Positions 33,925-42,457 of a stretch of DNA of 64,000 bases are shown one piece after another. Under the pieces are notes generated by a model. The model saw only the letters and a list, made by a program, of their open reading frames with translations, did not search any database and was not told the DNA's origin. Within the stretch, counting starts at the first letter, position 1. The number at the start of each line of letters is the position of its first letter. Source of the stretch: Sphingomonas adhaesiva (GTDB lineage Bacteria; Pseudomonadota; Alphaproteobacteria; Sphingomonadales; Sphingomonadaceae); assembly GCF_036946125.1 (NCBI RefSeq), contig NZ_JAQIJT010000001.1, positions 434,001 to 498,000 of the forward strand. Reading direction: 5' to 3'. The translations under genes and the position numbers were made by a program.

Positions 33925-35544
33925 CTACCCCATCACCCGCCGGCCGCGCTTCACCTCGGCGCTGTGGCCGACGCTGGCGGTCGCGCGACGCTGCGCGATC
34001 GTGTCGACGAACAGCCAGTCGTTGCGCACCGCCTCGGGCGTGATCGTCATCGCCATATAGCCCCGCCGCGACGTGTCGCACCATTTCAGCTCCGGGTTCG
34101 CCGCGACCAGCGCGCGCGCCACCTCCGCGGGATCGCGCCGGATCGCGCTTTCGTAGCCGGGCGAGGTCACCGCATGACCCGCGAACTCGACCCCCGCGGC
34201 GCGCCCGTCGTGCGCCAGGTCGAACGCCCAGGCATTGTGGCTGTCGCCGCAGATCACGATCAGGTTCGCATCGGCGCCCTGCGCGCTCTTCAGGAAGCGG
34301 GCGCGTGCCGCGGGATAGCCGCCCCACGAATCGAAATTGGACGGCAGCCCCGCCCTGGCCGCGGCGATGCCTGCCTGGACATAGGCGACGGCGCGGGTGT
34401 TGGCCGGATCGATCCAGCCCGCGGTCTGCGGCGGGGTCGACAGGTTGCCCATGATCGTCCCGAACCCGACGACCTGCCACTTCTGCCCCTGCCGCACCGA
34501 TCGCGCCATGTCGTGCGCCAGCCACGATTCCTGCTGCGACCCCATCATCGTCACCGCCGGATCGGCCCAGACGGTGTCGCGGAAGCGGCGCAGCGCGGCG
34601 TCGCGGTCGGGCTGCTTCAGGATGGCGTCGATCTCGTTCTGGTGCGAGCGGGCGAACAGCCGCGTCTCGGTGCGCCACAGCGTCGCGAGCGTGCCGATCT
34701 CATACGCCTTCCACGGTTCGTCGGAGACGGGCATCCACTCGCGATACGCCTGGACGCTGGCGGCGCGGCGCGCATTCCAGTCGCCCTCGGTCGCGGGATC
34801 GTGATTCTCCGCGCCCCCCTCCCACGAATCGTTGGCGCTCTCGTGATCGTCCCACTGCACGATCCACGGCACGCGCGCGTGGAGCGCCTGGAGATCGGGG
34901 TCGGCGCGGTAGCTGGCGAAGCGCAGGCGGTAGTCGGCGAGGTGGATCGTCTCGCCGTTCGGGAGCGGCAGGCGCCCGGCGACCTGCTGCGCCGCGGCCG
35001 GATATGTGCCGGGGCCGTATTCGTAGAAATAGTCGCCGAGGTGGATCGCCAGGTCGATGTCGTCGCGCGCCGCGGCGTGGCCATAAGCGGTGAAGAAGCC
35101 GAACCCGATGTTGGAGCAGGAGAAGACCGCCGCCCGGAAGCCGCGCGCGTCGCCCGCCGGCAGCGTCTTCGTCACGCCCACCGGGCTGCGCGTGCCGTCC
35201 GCGGCGACGAAGCGATAATGGTAGCGCGTGCCGGCGCGCAGGCCATCGAGCGTGACCTTCGCGGTCCAGTCGCGCCACGCGCCGGTGATGATCGCGCCGC
35301 TGGCGACGATGCGCGCGAAGTCCGGCGTCTCGCTGATCTCCGCCACCAGCCGCGCCGTATCGCCGCCGGCGGGGACGTAGCGCGTCCACAGCAGCATCGT
35401 GTCCTGCCCGGGCTCGCCGCTGGCGACCGAATGGGTGAAGCCGCGCGCGGTCATGACCGTCTGCGCCACGCCCAGTCCGGGGAGCGCGAAGGCCCCCACC
35501 CCCAGCGTGGCGGTGGCGAGGAGCGAGCGGCGGGTGACGATCAT
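33925..35544 (-). CDS. phoD: PhoD-type alkaline phosphatase/phosphodiesterase
   Basis: Secreted metallophosphatase of 539 residues. Residues 1-30 hold a Tat-type signal (TRRSLLATATLGVG); the N-terminal domain (about 35-130) precedes the catalytic core with FSCSNIG, LAIHLGDYFYEYG, VQWDDHESANDSWE and ICGDSHNAWAFDLAH, which supply the metal ligands of the PhoD family (calcium and iron). Likely releases phosphate from organic esters outside the cytoplasm. ATG at 35544 is chosen for the signal peptide. Confidence 0.92.
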   Translation of the reverse strand: MIVTRRSLLATATLGVGAFALPGLGVAQTVMTARGFTHSVASGEPGQDTMLLWTRYVPAGGDTARLVAEISETPDFARIVASGAIITGAWRDWTAKVTLDGLRAGTRYHYRFVAADGTRSPVGVTKTLPAGDARGFRAAVFSCSNIGFGFFTAYGHAAARDDIDLAIHLGDYFYEYGPGTYPAAAQQVAGRLPLPNGETIHLADYRLRFASYRADPDLQALHARVPWIVQWDDHESANDSWEGGAENHDPATEGDWNARRAASVQAYREWMPVSDEPWKAYEIGTLATLWRTETRLFARSHQNEIDAILKQPDRDAALRRFRDTVWADPAVTMMGSQQESWLAHDMARSVRQGQKWQVVGFGTIMGNLSTPPQTAGWIDPANTRAVAYVQAGIAAARAGLPSNFDSWGGYPAARARFLKSAQGADANLIVICGDSHNAWAFDLAHDGRAAGVEFAGHAVTSPGYESAIRRDPAEVARALVAANPELKWCDTSRRGYMAMTITPEAVRNDWLFVDTIAQRRATASVGHSAEVKRGRRVMG

Positions 35545-35621
35545 GGCTTTATCCCTTTGTTTGCGCTCCCTTGCGGCATGATCGGTGACGCGGTGATGAC
35601 AGGCAAGGGGGTCCCGACGTG

Positions 35622-35708
35622 CCGTCACCCCGGGCTTGACCCGGGGTCCCGCTTCTTCGGCAACGTCGGTACGAAAGCGTTACCCCGGCTCAGGGCCGGG
35701 GTGACGGG
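35622..35708. repeat. Family A palindromic repeat between phoD and the deacetylase gene
   Basis: GTCACCCCGGGCTTGACCC and GGGGTCCCGCTTC on the left, then a second hairpin, GTTACCCCGGCTCAGG with GCCGGGGTGACGG, on the right. It sits in a divergent gap, so the promoters of both flanking genes lie around it. Confidence 0.8.
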
Positions 35709-35749
35709 ACCGGGTTGAGTTTGCCTTCCCGTCATGCTGTCACCGCGAC

Positions 35750-36496
35750 ATGAAACGCCTCCTCGCCTCCATCCACGACGTCTCGCCCCGGTTCGAGGGC
35801 GAGGTCGACCGGCTGCTCGATCGCCTGGCACCGCACGTCGGGCAGCGGCTGGCGATGCTGGTGGTGCCCGATCACTGGAATGCGGCGCCGATCACCCCGG
35901 CGTTCGCGCGTCGCCTGCGCGGCTGGGCGGAGGCGGGGGTCGAGATGTTCGTCCACGGCTGGTCGCATCTGGACGATTCGCGGCATACGGGCGCCGCGGC
36001 GCTCAAGGCGAAGCACATGACCGCGGGGGAGGGCGAGTTCCTGGGGCTCGACCGGGCGGAGGCGCTGGCGCGGATGCGGCGCGGCAAGGCGCTGGTCGAG
36101 GATGCCACGGGGCAGGCGGCGGCGGGATTCATCGCGCCGGCGTGGCTCTACTCGGGCGAGGCCCGCGCGGCGCTGGGCGACGCCGGGTTCGCGCTGGCGG
36201 AGGATCATGCGAAGGTGTGGCGCCCCGATACCGGGCGGATCGTCGCGCGCGGGCCGGTCATCACCTGGGCCAGCCGCTCGCGCCCGCGCCAGCTGTCGTC
36301 GCTCGCCGCCGCCGCGCTGCTGCGGCGCGTGCTCCAGCCGAGCGGGACGGTGCGGATCGCGGTCCATCCCGGCGACGTGCGCGTGCCGCAGCTGCTGGAC
36401 AGTATCGACCGCACCTTCGCCGCGTTCCGCCGGCATCGCGCGTCGCGCTATGCCGACCTTCTCGCCCCCGCCGCGCGCGCGTCGATCACCGACTGA
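35750..36496 (+). CDS. DUF2334 polysaccharide deacetylase-like protein
   Basis: A 248-residue protein of the DUF2334 branch of carbohydrate esterase family 4. It shows LLASIHDVSP at the N terminus (metal aspartate), MFVHGWSHLD (second metal site), GFIAPAWLYS and IAVHPGDV. These are the NodB-like motifs for removing acetyl groups from polysaccharide or glycolipid. No signal peptide, so cytoplasmic. It is convergent with the glycosyltransferase and their 3' ends overlap by 49 bases. Confidence 0.85.
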   Translation: MKRLLASIHDVSPRFEGEVDRLLDRLAPHVGQRLAMLVVPDHWNAAPITPAFARRLRGWAEAGVEMFVHGWSHLDDSRHTGAAALKAKHMTAGEGEFLGLDRAEALARMRRGKALVEDATGQAAAGFIAPAWLYSGEARAALGDAGFALAEDHAKVWRPDTGRIVARGPVITWASRSRPRQLSSLAAAALLRRVLQPSGTVRIAVHPGDVRVPQLLDSIDRTFAAFRRHRASRYADLLAPAARASITD

Positions 36497-37635
36497 TAAT
36501 GCGCCACCAGCCGCGTCGCATGGTCGCGGTCGCTGGTGACGGTATCCGCCGCGCGCACCGCCGCGGCGCGCACCACCGCATCGTCGCGCGACAGCAGCCG
36601 GACGATCGCGGCGGCGCAGTCATAGGCGTCGCTGCTGCGATAGGTTTCCGCGAACTCGGGCTGCGCCAGCGCCGCCGCGCCGCCGCGGTCGGGGACGATC
36701 AGCGGCAGGCCTGAGGCGAGCGCCTCCGACGCGACCATCCCGAACGTCTCGACGCAGCAGCCGTGGATGAAGGCGTCCGCGCTGGCCATCACCGCCGACA
36801 GCTGAAGCCGGTCGTAGACGGGCTGGAACAGCCGCACGTGCGGGCTCTGCGCGATATGCCGCTCCAGCGTGCGCGTATCGGGGCCCAGCCCCAGCAGCAC
36901 CAGCCCGACGGGCAGCCGGTTGCCCGCGCGACGGACCGCGTCGATCACCATCGGCCACTGCTTTTCGGGATGATGCCGTCCGACCCCGATCAGCAGGTGC
37001 GCGTCCTCCGGCAGGCCGCATTGCGCCAGCATCGCGGCGCGCAGCGCGGGGCTGCGGTGGACCGGCGAGAAATGCTGGCGCTCGATCCCCAGCGTCATCG
37101 TCGCATCGACGCGCAGGCCCCGGGCGGTCAGCCGCTCGGTCAGGACGGGGCCGTTCGTCACGATCGTGTCGAACCGCGCCATCCCCCGACCCATGAAGCG
37201 GTCGTACCAGCCGAACGCGCGCTCGATCGTCCGCTCCGAGGCGAAGCGGCCGAACCAGCGCTTGGGATAGGCTTCCTTGTTGTCGTTGTGGAGGAACCAC
37301 GCCTTGATCGCGGGGCCTTCCCAATCGGCGACGATCCTGGCGGGGCGCCACGGCGTGCAATTCTCGACCACGTCGGGGCGCAGTTCGTCGAGCAGGCGGT
37401 GGATCGGCGCCGCGTCCCAGAACAGGCCGTAATTCGCGTCGAACGGCATGCCCGGCGCCTTCACGAAATAGATCCGCGCACCGCCGGGGCGTTCCTCCAC
37501 GCGATCCTCGCGGCCGGGCGCGATCACGAACTGCTCGTGGCCCAGCTCCGGCATGATCGCCAGCTTGCGATCGATGTACGAGCGCACGCCGCCCCCGGTG
37601 GGGGAATACAGCTCGTTGACGTCGACGATCCGCAT
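36448..37635 (-). CDS. Glycosyltransferase, GT4-like
   Basis: A 395-residue GT-B-fold transferase. N-terminal Rossmann domain starts MRIVDVNELYSPTGGGVRSYID; the second domain has GIGRHHPEKQW-like IGVGRHHPEKQWPMVIDAV and the nucleotide-sugar motif CCVETFGMVASEALASGLPLIVP (E-x7-E). The acceptor is unknown; neighbours suggest an envelope lipid or polysaccharide. ATG at 37635. Its stop lies inside the convergent deacetylase gene. DUF2141 and membrane-protein genes are upstream on the same strand. Confidence 0.87.
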   Translation of the reverse strand: MRIVDVNELYSPTGGGVRSYIDRKLAIMPELGHEQFVIAPGREDRVEERPGGARIYFVKAPGMPFDANYGLFWDAAPIHRLLDELRPDVVENCTPWRPARIVADWEGPAIKAWFLHNDNKEAYPKRWFGRFASERTIERAFGWYDRFMGRGMARFDTIVTNGPVLTERLTARGLRVDATMTLGIERQHFSPVHRSPALRAAMLAQCGLPEDAHLLIGVGRHHPEKQWPMVIDAVRRAGNRLPVGLVLLGLGPDTRTLERHIAQSPHVRLFQPVYDRLQLSAVMASADAFIHGCCVETFGMVASEALASGLPLIVPDRGGAAALAQPEFAETYRSSDAYDCAAAIVRLLSRDDAVVRAAAVRAADTVTSDRDHATRLVAHYQSVIDARAAGARRSA

Positions 37636-37645
37636 CGCGCGCGCC

Positions 37646-38209
37646 CTACGATGCGGGGCTGAACCCGCCGAGCCCACGCAGATACTGCATGCGGATCGTG
37701 GTGTGGGTGACGCCCGGGCCGACGTCGATCAGCGCGTCCTCCAGCTTCGGGCGCGACCGGCCGATCTTGCGCGCGCTGGGGAAGCCCGCGCCGTCGCTCC
37801 AGAAATTGAACTTGGGCTTGCCGTCGCGGTCGTGCCCGGCGAACAGCGCCCAGCGCCCGGGCTGGGGCACGCGAATGCACATCACCGCGGTGCCGCCCGC
37901 GGGCACGCCCACGCTGATGCGGCGGAACGGCTTGCCGCGACGCGCCAGATCGTCGTCGCCGGCCAGGAAGTCCTCCTCGTTCGCCGGGTACAATTCCAGC
38001 TTCAGCGCGCCCTTCGTGTCCTTCAGCCCGGTGATCGTGGCGCGGATCGCGGGGCCCTGGCCGCCGTTGCAGGCGGCCGCGTCGCTGCCCAGCACCTGCG
38101 CGGCCGCCGGAGCCGCCGCCAGCAGCGCGCACGCCGCCGCGACCGCCGCCGCCGTCAGCCTGCCACCCGCTCGTCCGGTCGCCCGTCCGGTCGCCCCTCC
38201 GGTCGCCAT
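37646..38209 (-). CDS. DUF2141 secreted protein
   Basis: A 187-residue protein with a signal peptide (about residues 1-40; the cleavage site follows APAAAQ). The mature part carries the DUF2141 pattern: ATITGLKDTKGALKLELYPANEEDF, then GRWALFAGHDRDGKPKFNFW. The function of the family is unknown. The first 16 residues are a repeat of ATGG/ATGR encoded by a 12-base tandem repeat shared with the upstream gene, which overlaps by 55 bases. AAGGA lies seven bases before the ATG. Glycosyltransferase follows after 10 bases. Confidence 0.85.
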   Translation of the reverse strand: MATGGATGRATGRAGGRLTAAAVAAACALLAAAPAAAQVLGSDAAACNGGQGPAIRATITGLKDTKGALKLELYPANEEDFLAGDDDLARRGKPFRRISVGVPAGGTAVMCIRVPQPGRWALFAGHDRDGKPKFNFWSDGAGFPSARKIGRSRPKLEDALIDVGPGVTHTTIRMQYLRGLGGFSPAS

Positions 38210-39162
38210 GTCCGTGTCCTTTCCACCGCATATTCCGCGCCCAGCAGCGCGATCACCACCACATGCATCGCCAGGATTGACGCTGCGGTGAACGCCATCA
38301 GATCCGACAACAACTGATCCTCGCCGATGAACAGGATCGCGAAATTGGCGAAAAGCAGGTCTTTGTTGGGCAGCAGCGGCAGGCGCGAGATCAGCTGGCG
38401 TCCCGCGACCAGGAACAGCCACATCCCCACCGACACGCTGGGCACCGCATAGGACCACGCCAGCGCGATCGTGATATTGGCGAACGCGATCCGCAACATG
38501 TGCATCGCGAAGACGAACCACAACTGCCGCCGCGGCAGCGAGAACACGCGCGAGGAGAAGACGAGGAAGAAGGCGGTCAGCAGCACGACCAGACCGACCG
38601 ACCACAGCATGATCCGCAGCACGTCGGGGGCGATGAGCTGATAGCCCAGCGGCAAGGCGACGATGCCCAGCAGGAACCCGGACAGGTTCCCCGCCAGCGC
38701 GGACAGGATGCTGACGTCCTTCACCGCGCCGAACGGGGCCGCCACCATCTTCAGCCGGGCGCTGGCCCAGGCGTAGAAATAGGCGTCGCCCGAATAGCCG
38801 ATCAGCACGTCGTTCGCGACGCGCTTGCGGTTGAGCGCCAGGAAGGCGGAGGCGGGCACCGACCACAGGCGGCGGAAGATGCCGAACTCGAACATCGGCA
38901 GCGCGAAATAGGACAGCAGGAAGAAGAGATAGAAGGCGGACGACGACGGCACCGCGCGGCGCAGCCCCGCCAGCCCCTGCCCCAGCAACTCGCGTCCCAG
39001 CCCGACCAGCATCGCCGCGGTCAGCGCCGCGGCCAGGTAGCGCGGCCAGCGCCGCCGCAGCCGCTCGACCGGCTCCAGCGACACCATCGCGGCGAGCGCC
39101 GAGGGGAGCGGGGCGGGATCGGCCGGGGGTTTGGAGGGATCGTCGGCGTGCAAGCGGCTCAT
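38155..39162 (-). CDS. Polytopic inner-membrane protein of unknown function
   Basis: A 335-residue integral membrane protein with about seven or eight hydrophobic segments (about 41-60, 74-95, 140-165, 178-200, 210-235, 245-262, 280-310). It resembles in layout the membrane domains of lysylphosphatidylglycerol-synthase-type proteins, but no motif is decisive. The C terminus is the repeat GRPEGRPDGRPDE, encoded by the tandem repeat that also begins the DUF2141 gene. Probably works with the glycosyltransferase and DUF2141 genes in one operon. Confidence 0.65.
   Translation of the reverse strand: MSRLHADDPSKPPADPAPLPSALAAMVSLEPVERLRRRWPRYLAAALTAAMLVGLGRELLGQGLAGLRRAVPSSSAFYLFFLLSYFALPMFEFGIFRRLWSVPASAFLALNRKRVANDVLIGYSGDAYFYAWASARLKMVAAPFGAVKDVSILSALAGNLSGFLLGIVALPLGYQLIAPDVLRIMLWSVGLVVLLTAFFLVFSSRVFSLPRRQLWFVFAMHMLRIAFANITIALAWSYAVPSVSVGMWLFLVAGRQLISRLPLLPNKDLLFANFAILFIGEDQLLSDLMAFTAASILAMHVVVIALLGAEYAVERTRTWRPEGRPDGRPDERVAG
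38172..38207. repeat. Three 12-base tandem repeats in overlapping genes
   Basis: CGTCCGGTCGCC, CGTCCGGTCGCC and CCTCCGGTCGCC in tandem. They are read in two frames on the minus strand: as the end of the membrane protein (GRPD units) and as the start of the DUF2141 signal region (GATG units). Each unit is a multiple of three, so copy number may change without breaking either frame. Confidence 0.9.
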
Positions 39163-39251
39163 CCTGCCCGGATCGCGCTACGCAACGCCGCGACCGGGGA
39201 TTGTGTCGCGCCGCTGTAACAGCGCGGATCGCGGGATTCCACCACCACGCG

Positions 39252-40349
39252 TCACGCCGGCGGGGCGGGCGCATTCTCGACATTCTCGGAGCGGCGCTCC
39301 ATCGCGGTCTTGATGAGCGCGGTCATCGGATCGGCCAGCGCCAGCCCCATGATGCCGAACAGCGCGCTCGCCAGGATCTGCGCGCCCAGCGTCAGCGCGG
39401 GGGGCAGGTCGACGGTCCGCTTGGCCACCATCGGGATCAGGACATAGCCGTCGAACCCCTGCACGATGACATAGGTGCCGATCGCCCACAGCCCGGTGTC
39501 GTAGCCCGCGGAGAAGCCGACCGCGATCATCAGCGCGCCGGAGACGAACGCGCCGATATTGGGGATGAAGGCGAGCAACCCGGTCAGGATGCCCAGGATC
39601 AGCGCCATCGGCACCCCGCCGAGCATCAGCGCGATGCCGGTCAGCACGCCCTCCGCCGCCATGCCGAGCAGCCTTCCTGCCAGCAGCCGGCGCAGCGTGC
39701 GCCCCATGCGCTGCATCGTCACCGCGAACTCGACGCGGTTCGCCTCCGGCACCATCCATTGCAGCCCGCGGTCGTAAAGCCGCGGGTCCATCGCGACGAA
39801 CAGCCCGATGACCAGGATCATGAACATCGTGGTCAGCGCGCCGAACGCGCTGCCCACCCAGGAGGTGACGCGCCCCAGCGACGACACCGCCTGCCGGGCG
39901 AGGCCGTTGAGATCGGACGCGGCGGGCATCATCCCGTGTTCCGACAAGAGCCCCGCGACGCGCATCGCCTGCGTCTCGACGGTGGAGCGCAGCTGCGTCG
40001 CCTGCGCGGCGATCTGGACGCCGGCCAGGTAGAAGGTGCCGGCCAGGAACGCGATCGTCAGCAGGCAGACGATCAGCAGCCGCCACGCCCGCCCGATCGG
40101 CAGCACCCGCCCCAGCAGCCGGACGCCGCCGTCGAGCAGCGCGGCGAAGACCAGCCCGCCGAAGATGATGAGCAGCGGCTGCACCAGCAGCACGACCAGC
40201 GCGATCGCGCTCGCCATGCCGAGCCACACCGCGGCCCGGCGGATCTCGTTGCGGGTGGCGGGATCGCGCACCTCGTGCGGGCTCGCGCCGGCGACGACAT
40301 GGACCCGCTCGCCATCGGCCGCGATCGGCACGGCGACGGCGTCGGTCAC
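39252..40349 (-). CDS. AI-2E-family (PerM-like) permease
   Basis: A 365-residue membrane protein of the AI-2E transporter/PerM family with seven or eight hydrophobic segments. It has IIFGGLVFAALLDGGVRLL, the amphipathic middle domain, and the family C-terminal core LLAFIPNIGAFVSGAL, GYVLIPMVAKRTVDLPPALTL and FGIMGLALADPM. Substrate unknown; membership in the family does not prove AI-2 transport. The GTG at 40349 overlaps the lepB stop (GTGA); the longer open frame runs into lepB. Confidence 0.87.
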   Translation of the reverse strand: MTDAVAVPIAADGERVHVVAGASPHEVRDPATRNEIRRAAVWLGMASAIALVVLLVQPLLIIFGGLVFAALLDGGVRLLGRVLPIGRAWRLLIVCLLTIAFLAGTFYLAGVQIAAQATQLRSTVETQAMRVAGLLSEHGMMPAASDLNGLARQAVSSLGRVTSWVGSAFGALTTMFMILVIGLFVAMDPRLYDRGLQWMVPEANRVEFAVTMQRMGRTLRRLLAGRLLGMAAEGVLTGIALMLGGVPMALILGILTGLLAFIPNIGAFVSGALMIAVGFSAGYDTGLWAIGTYVIVQGFDGYVLIPMVAKRTVDLPPALTLGAQILASALFGIMGLALADPMTALIKTAMERRSENVENAPAPPA

Positions 40350-41287
40350 TTGATCCGCGCCGGGTGGAGCGAGGTGCCCGCGCGGCCGGGGCGGAACGCG
40401 CCCGGCCAGGTCAGCGGGTTCCACGTCGCCTGCCCGTCGACCGAGAAGGTGATGAATTCGGCGCGCCCGCCCAGATTCTCATAGGGCACCGGCCCGCCCA
40501 GCCCGCGTTCGAACCCGCCCAGCGCGAAGCGGCTGTCGGCGGAGCGGTCGCGGTTGTCCCCCATCAGGAAGACGTGGTCGGCGGGGATCTTCACGGGGCC
40601 GTAATAATCGCCGGGGCTGTCGGGTTCCAGATCGACCGTGTCGTAGCGGCGGCCGTTCGGCAGCGTCTCGGTCACGATCGGCAGGCGACAGACGGTGCGC
40701 CCGCCCGGCAGGACGGTGCGCGCGCCGTAATATTGCGCCGGATCGCAGGTCGCGTTGGCGTCCACCGGCAGGTCGCGATAGTGGAGCGGCCCGCGCGCCA
40801 CCGGCCTGCCGTTCAGGATCACGACGCCGCCGCGCACCGCCAGCGTATCGCCGGGCAGCCCGATCACACGCTTGATATAGTCGCTCGACTGCCCCGGGGG
40901 GGTGACGATCACCACGTCGCCGCGCTCCGGCATCCGCCCGAACAAGCGCCCGTGGATAAAGGGAAGCTGCACCGACCAGCTGTCGACCGGCCGGTGGAGC
41001 ACCACGTCCTTCACGATCGCGACCGGATCGGGGATCGTCGGCGATACGAACGACCAGCCATAGGCGAATTTCGACACGACCAGCCGGTCGCCCACCATCA
41101 ACCCCGGCAGCATCGATTCGCTGGGGATATAGAAGGGCTTGGCGACGAAGCTGTGGAATCCCAGCACCGCCAGGATCAGCCAGAACAGGCCCTTGGCCTC
41201 CCCCCACCAGTCGAAGCGGGCGGGGGCGGCCTTCTCGGCGCTCTCCTCGCGGGGGACTTCGGCCGGCACTGCGATCTCCTCGGCCAT
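40346..41287 (-). CDS. lepB: Signal peptidase I
   Basis: Cleaves signal peptides of exported proteins at the outer face of the inner membrane. The 313-residue protein has one N-terminal transmembrane helix (about residues 32-52), the catalytic serine S58 in IPSESMLPGL and the general-base lysine in DYIKRVIGLPGD. The C-terminal motif GDNRDRSADSR is typical. Extra residues in the middle domain (about 165-215) make it longer than the E. coli core alone. It precedes the permease gene and follows acpS after six bases. Confidence 0.94.
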   Translation of the reverse strand: MAEEIAVPAEVPREESAEKAAPARFDWWGEAKGLFWLILAVLGFHSFVAKPFYIPSESMLPGLMVGDRLVVSKFAYGWSFVSPTIPDPVAIVKDVVLHRPVDSWSVQLPFIHGRLFGRMPERGDVVIVTPPGQSSDYIKRVIGLPGDTLAVRGGVVILNGRPVARGPLHYRDLPVDANATCDPAQYYGARTVLPGGRTVCRLPIVTETLPNGRRYDTVDLEPDSPGDYYGPVKIPADHVFLMGDNRDRSADSRFALGGFERGLGGPVPYENLGGRAEFITFSVDGQATWNPLTWPGAFRPGRAGTSLHPARIK

Positions 41288-41293
41288 CGGCGG

Positions 41294-41713
41294 CTACTCG
41301 GCTGGTGCGGCGCCGGCGGGCACCGCCTCGATGATGACGAACGCCTGCGCCCAGGGATGGTCGTCGGTCAATGTCAGATGGATGCGCAGCGTGTGCCCGT
41401 CCGGGACCATCGCGTCCAGCCGCGCCTTCGCGCCGCCCGTCAGCGCCAGCGTCGGCGCGCCCGAGCGGGCGTTGACGACGCCGATGTCCTTCATGAACAC
41501 GCCGGCCTTGAACCCGGTGCCCACCGCCTTGCTGAACGCCTCCTTGGCGGCGAAGCGCTTGGCATAGGTGCCCGCGCGCGTGAACGGCCGCCTCGCCGCC
41601 TTCGCGCGTTCGACCTCGGTGAAGACGCGGTTCTCGAACCGCTCGCCGAAGCGATCGAGCGACGCCTGGATCCGCTCGATATTGCACAGGTCGGAGCCCA
41701 GCCCGACGATCAT
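41294..41713 (-). CDS. acpS: Holo-[acyl-carrier-protein] synthase
   Basis: Transfers the 4'-phosphopantetheine arm of CoA to acyl carrier protein. The 139-residue protein shows GLGSDLCNIERIQ (metal-binding aspartate), FTEVERAKA, YAKRFAAKEAFSKAVGTG and a C-terminal AAAG-rich tail. Part of the pyrE-pdxJ-acpS-lepB cluster, common in alphaproteobacteria. Confidence 0.95.
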   Translation of the reverse strand: MIVGLGSDLCNIERIQASLDRFGERFENRVFTEVERAKAARRPFTRAGTYAKRFAAKEAFSKAVGTGFKAGVFMKDIGVVNARSGAPTLALTGGAKARLDAMVPDGHTLRIHLTLTDDHPWAQAFVIIEAVPAGAAPAE

Positions 41714-41719
41714 GCGGCC

Positions 41720-42457
41720 TCACCCACGCGCCGCCTCCATCAGGTCCTTCATCCGGCGCACGCTCGCCTCCAGCCCGACGAAGATCGCCTCGCCGATCAG
41801 GAAGTGGCCGATGTTCAGCTCGCGTACCTGCGGGATCGCGGCGATCGGCGCGACATTGTCGAAGGTCAGGCCGTGGCCCATGTGCACCTCGATCCCGTTC
41901 TTCGCCGCCAGCGCGGCGGCGTCCGACAGCCGCCGCAGCTCGGCGACCTGCGCCGCGCCCGACAGTTCGGCGTAGCGGCCGGTGTGCAGCTCCACCACCG
42001 GCGCGCCCAGCGATACCGCCGCCGATACCTGCCGCGGGTCGGGCTCGATGAACAGCGACACGCGGATGCGCGCCGCCCCCAGTTCGCGCACCATCGGGGC
42101 GAGCCGGTTGTGCTGCCCCGCGGCGTCGATCCCGCCCTCGGTCGTGCGCTCCTCGCGCTTCTCGGGCACGATGCAGGCGGCGTGCGGGCGGTGGCGCAGC
42201 GCGATGGCGAGCATCTCCCCGGTCGCCGCCATCTCCAGGTTGAGCGGAACCGACAGCCCGGTCGCCAGCCGCTCGATATCGGCGTCGGTGATGTGGCGGC
42301 GATCCTCGCGCAGGTGCGCGGTGATGCCGTCCGCCCCCGCCTGCGCCGCGAGCAGCGCCGCGCGCACCGGATCGGGCGTGTCGCCGCCGCGCGCATTGCG
42401 CACCGTCGCGACGTGATCGATGTTGACCCCCAGGCGCAGCGGAGCGGGCGCGGCCAT
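41720..42457 (-). CDS. pdxJ: Pyridoxine 5'-phosphate synthase
   Basis: Final ring-closing enzyme of vitamin B6 synthesis by the DXP-dependent route. The 245-residue TIM-barrel protein has LGVNIDHVATVRNARGG at the N terminus, GADGITAHLREDRRHI, CIVPEKREERTTEGG and the C-terminal NIGHFLIGEAIFVGLE. The ATG at 42457 overlaps the pyrE stop (ATGA). Six bases separate it from acpS. Confidence 0.96.
   Translation of the reverse strand: MAAPAPLRLGVNIDHVATVRNARGGDTPDPVRAALLAAQAGADGITAHLREDRRHITDADIERLATGLSVPLNLEMAATGEMLAIALRHRPHAACIVPEKREERTTEGGIDAAGQHNRLAPMVRELGAARIRVSLFIEPDPRQVSAAVSLGAPVVELHTGRYAELSGAAQVAELRRLSDAAALAAKNGIEVHMGHGLTFDNVAPIAAIPQVRELNIGHFLIGEAIFVGLEASVRRMKDLMEAARG

Noticed and set aside
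39252..40349. Calling the permease an AI-2 exporter
   Set aside because: The family name does not establish the substrate, and no luxS or AI-2 genes are near.
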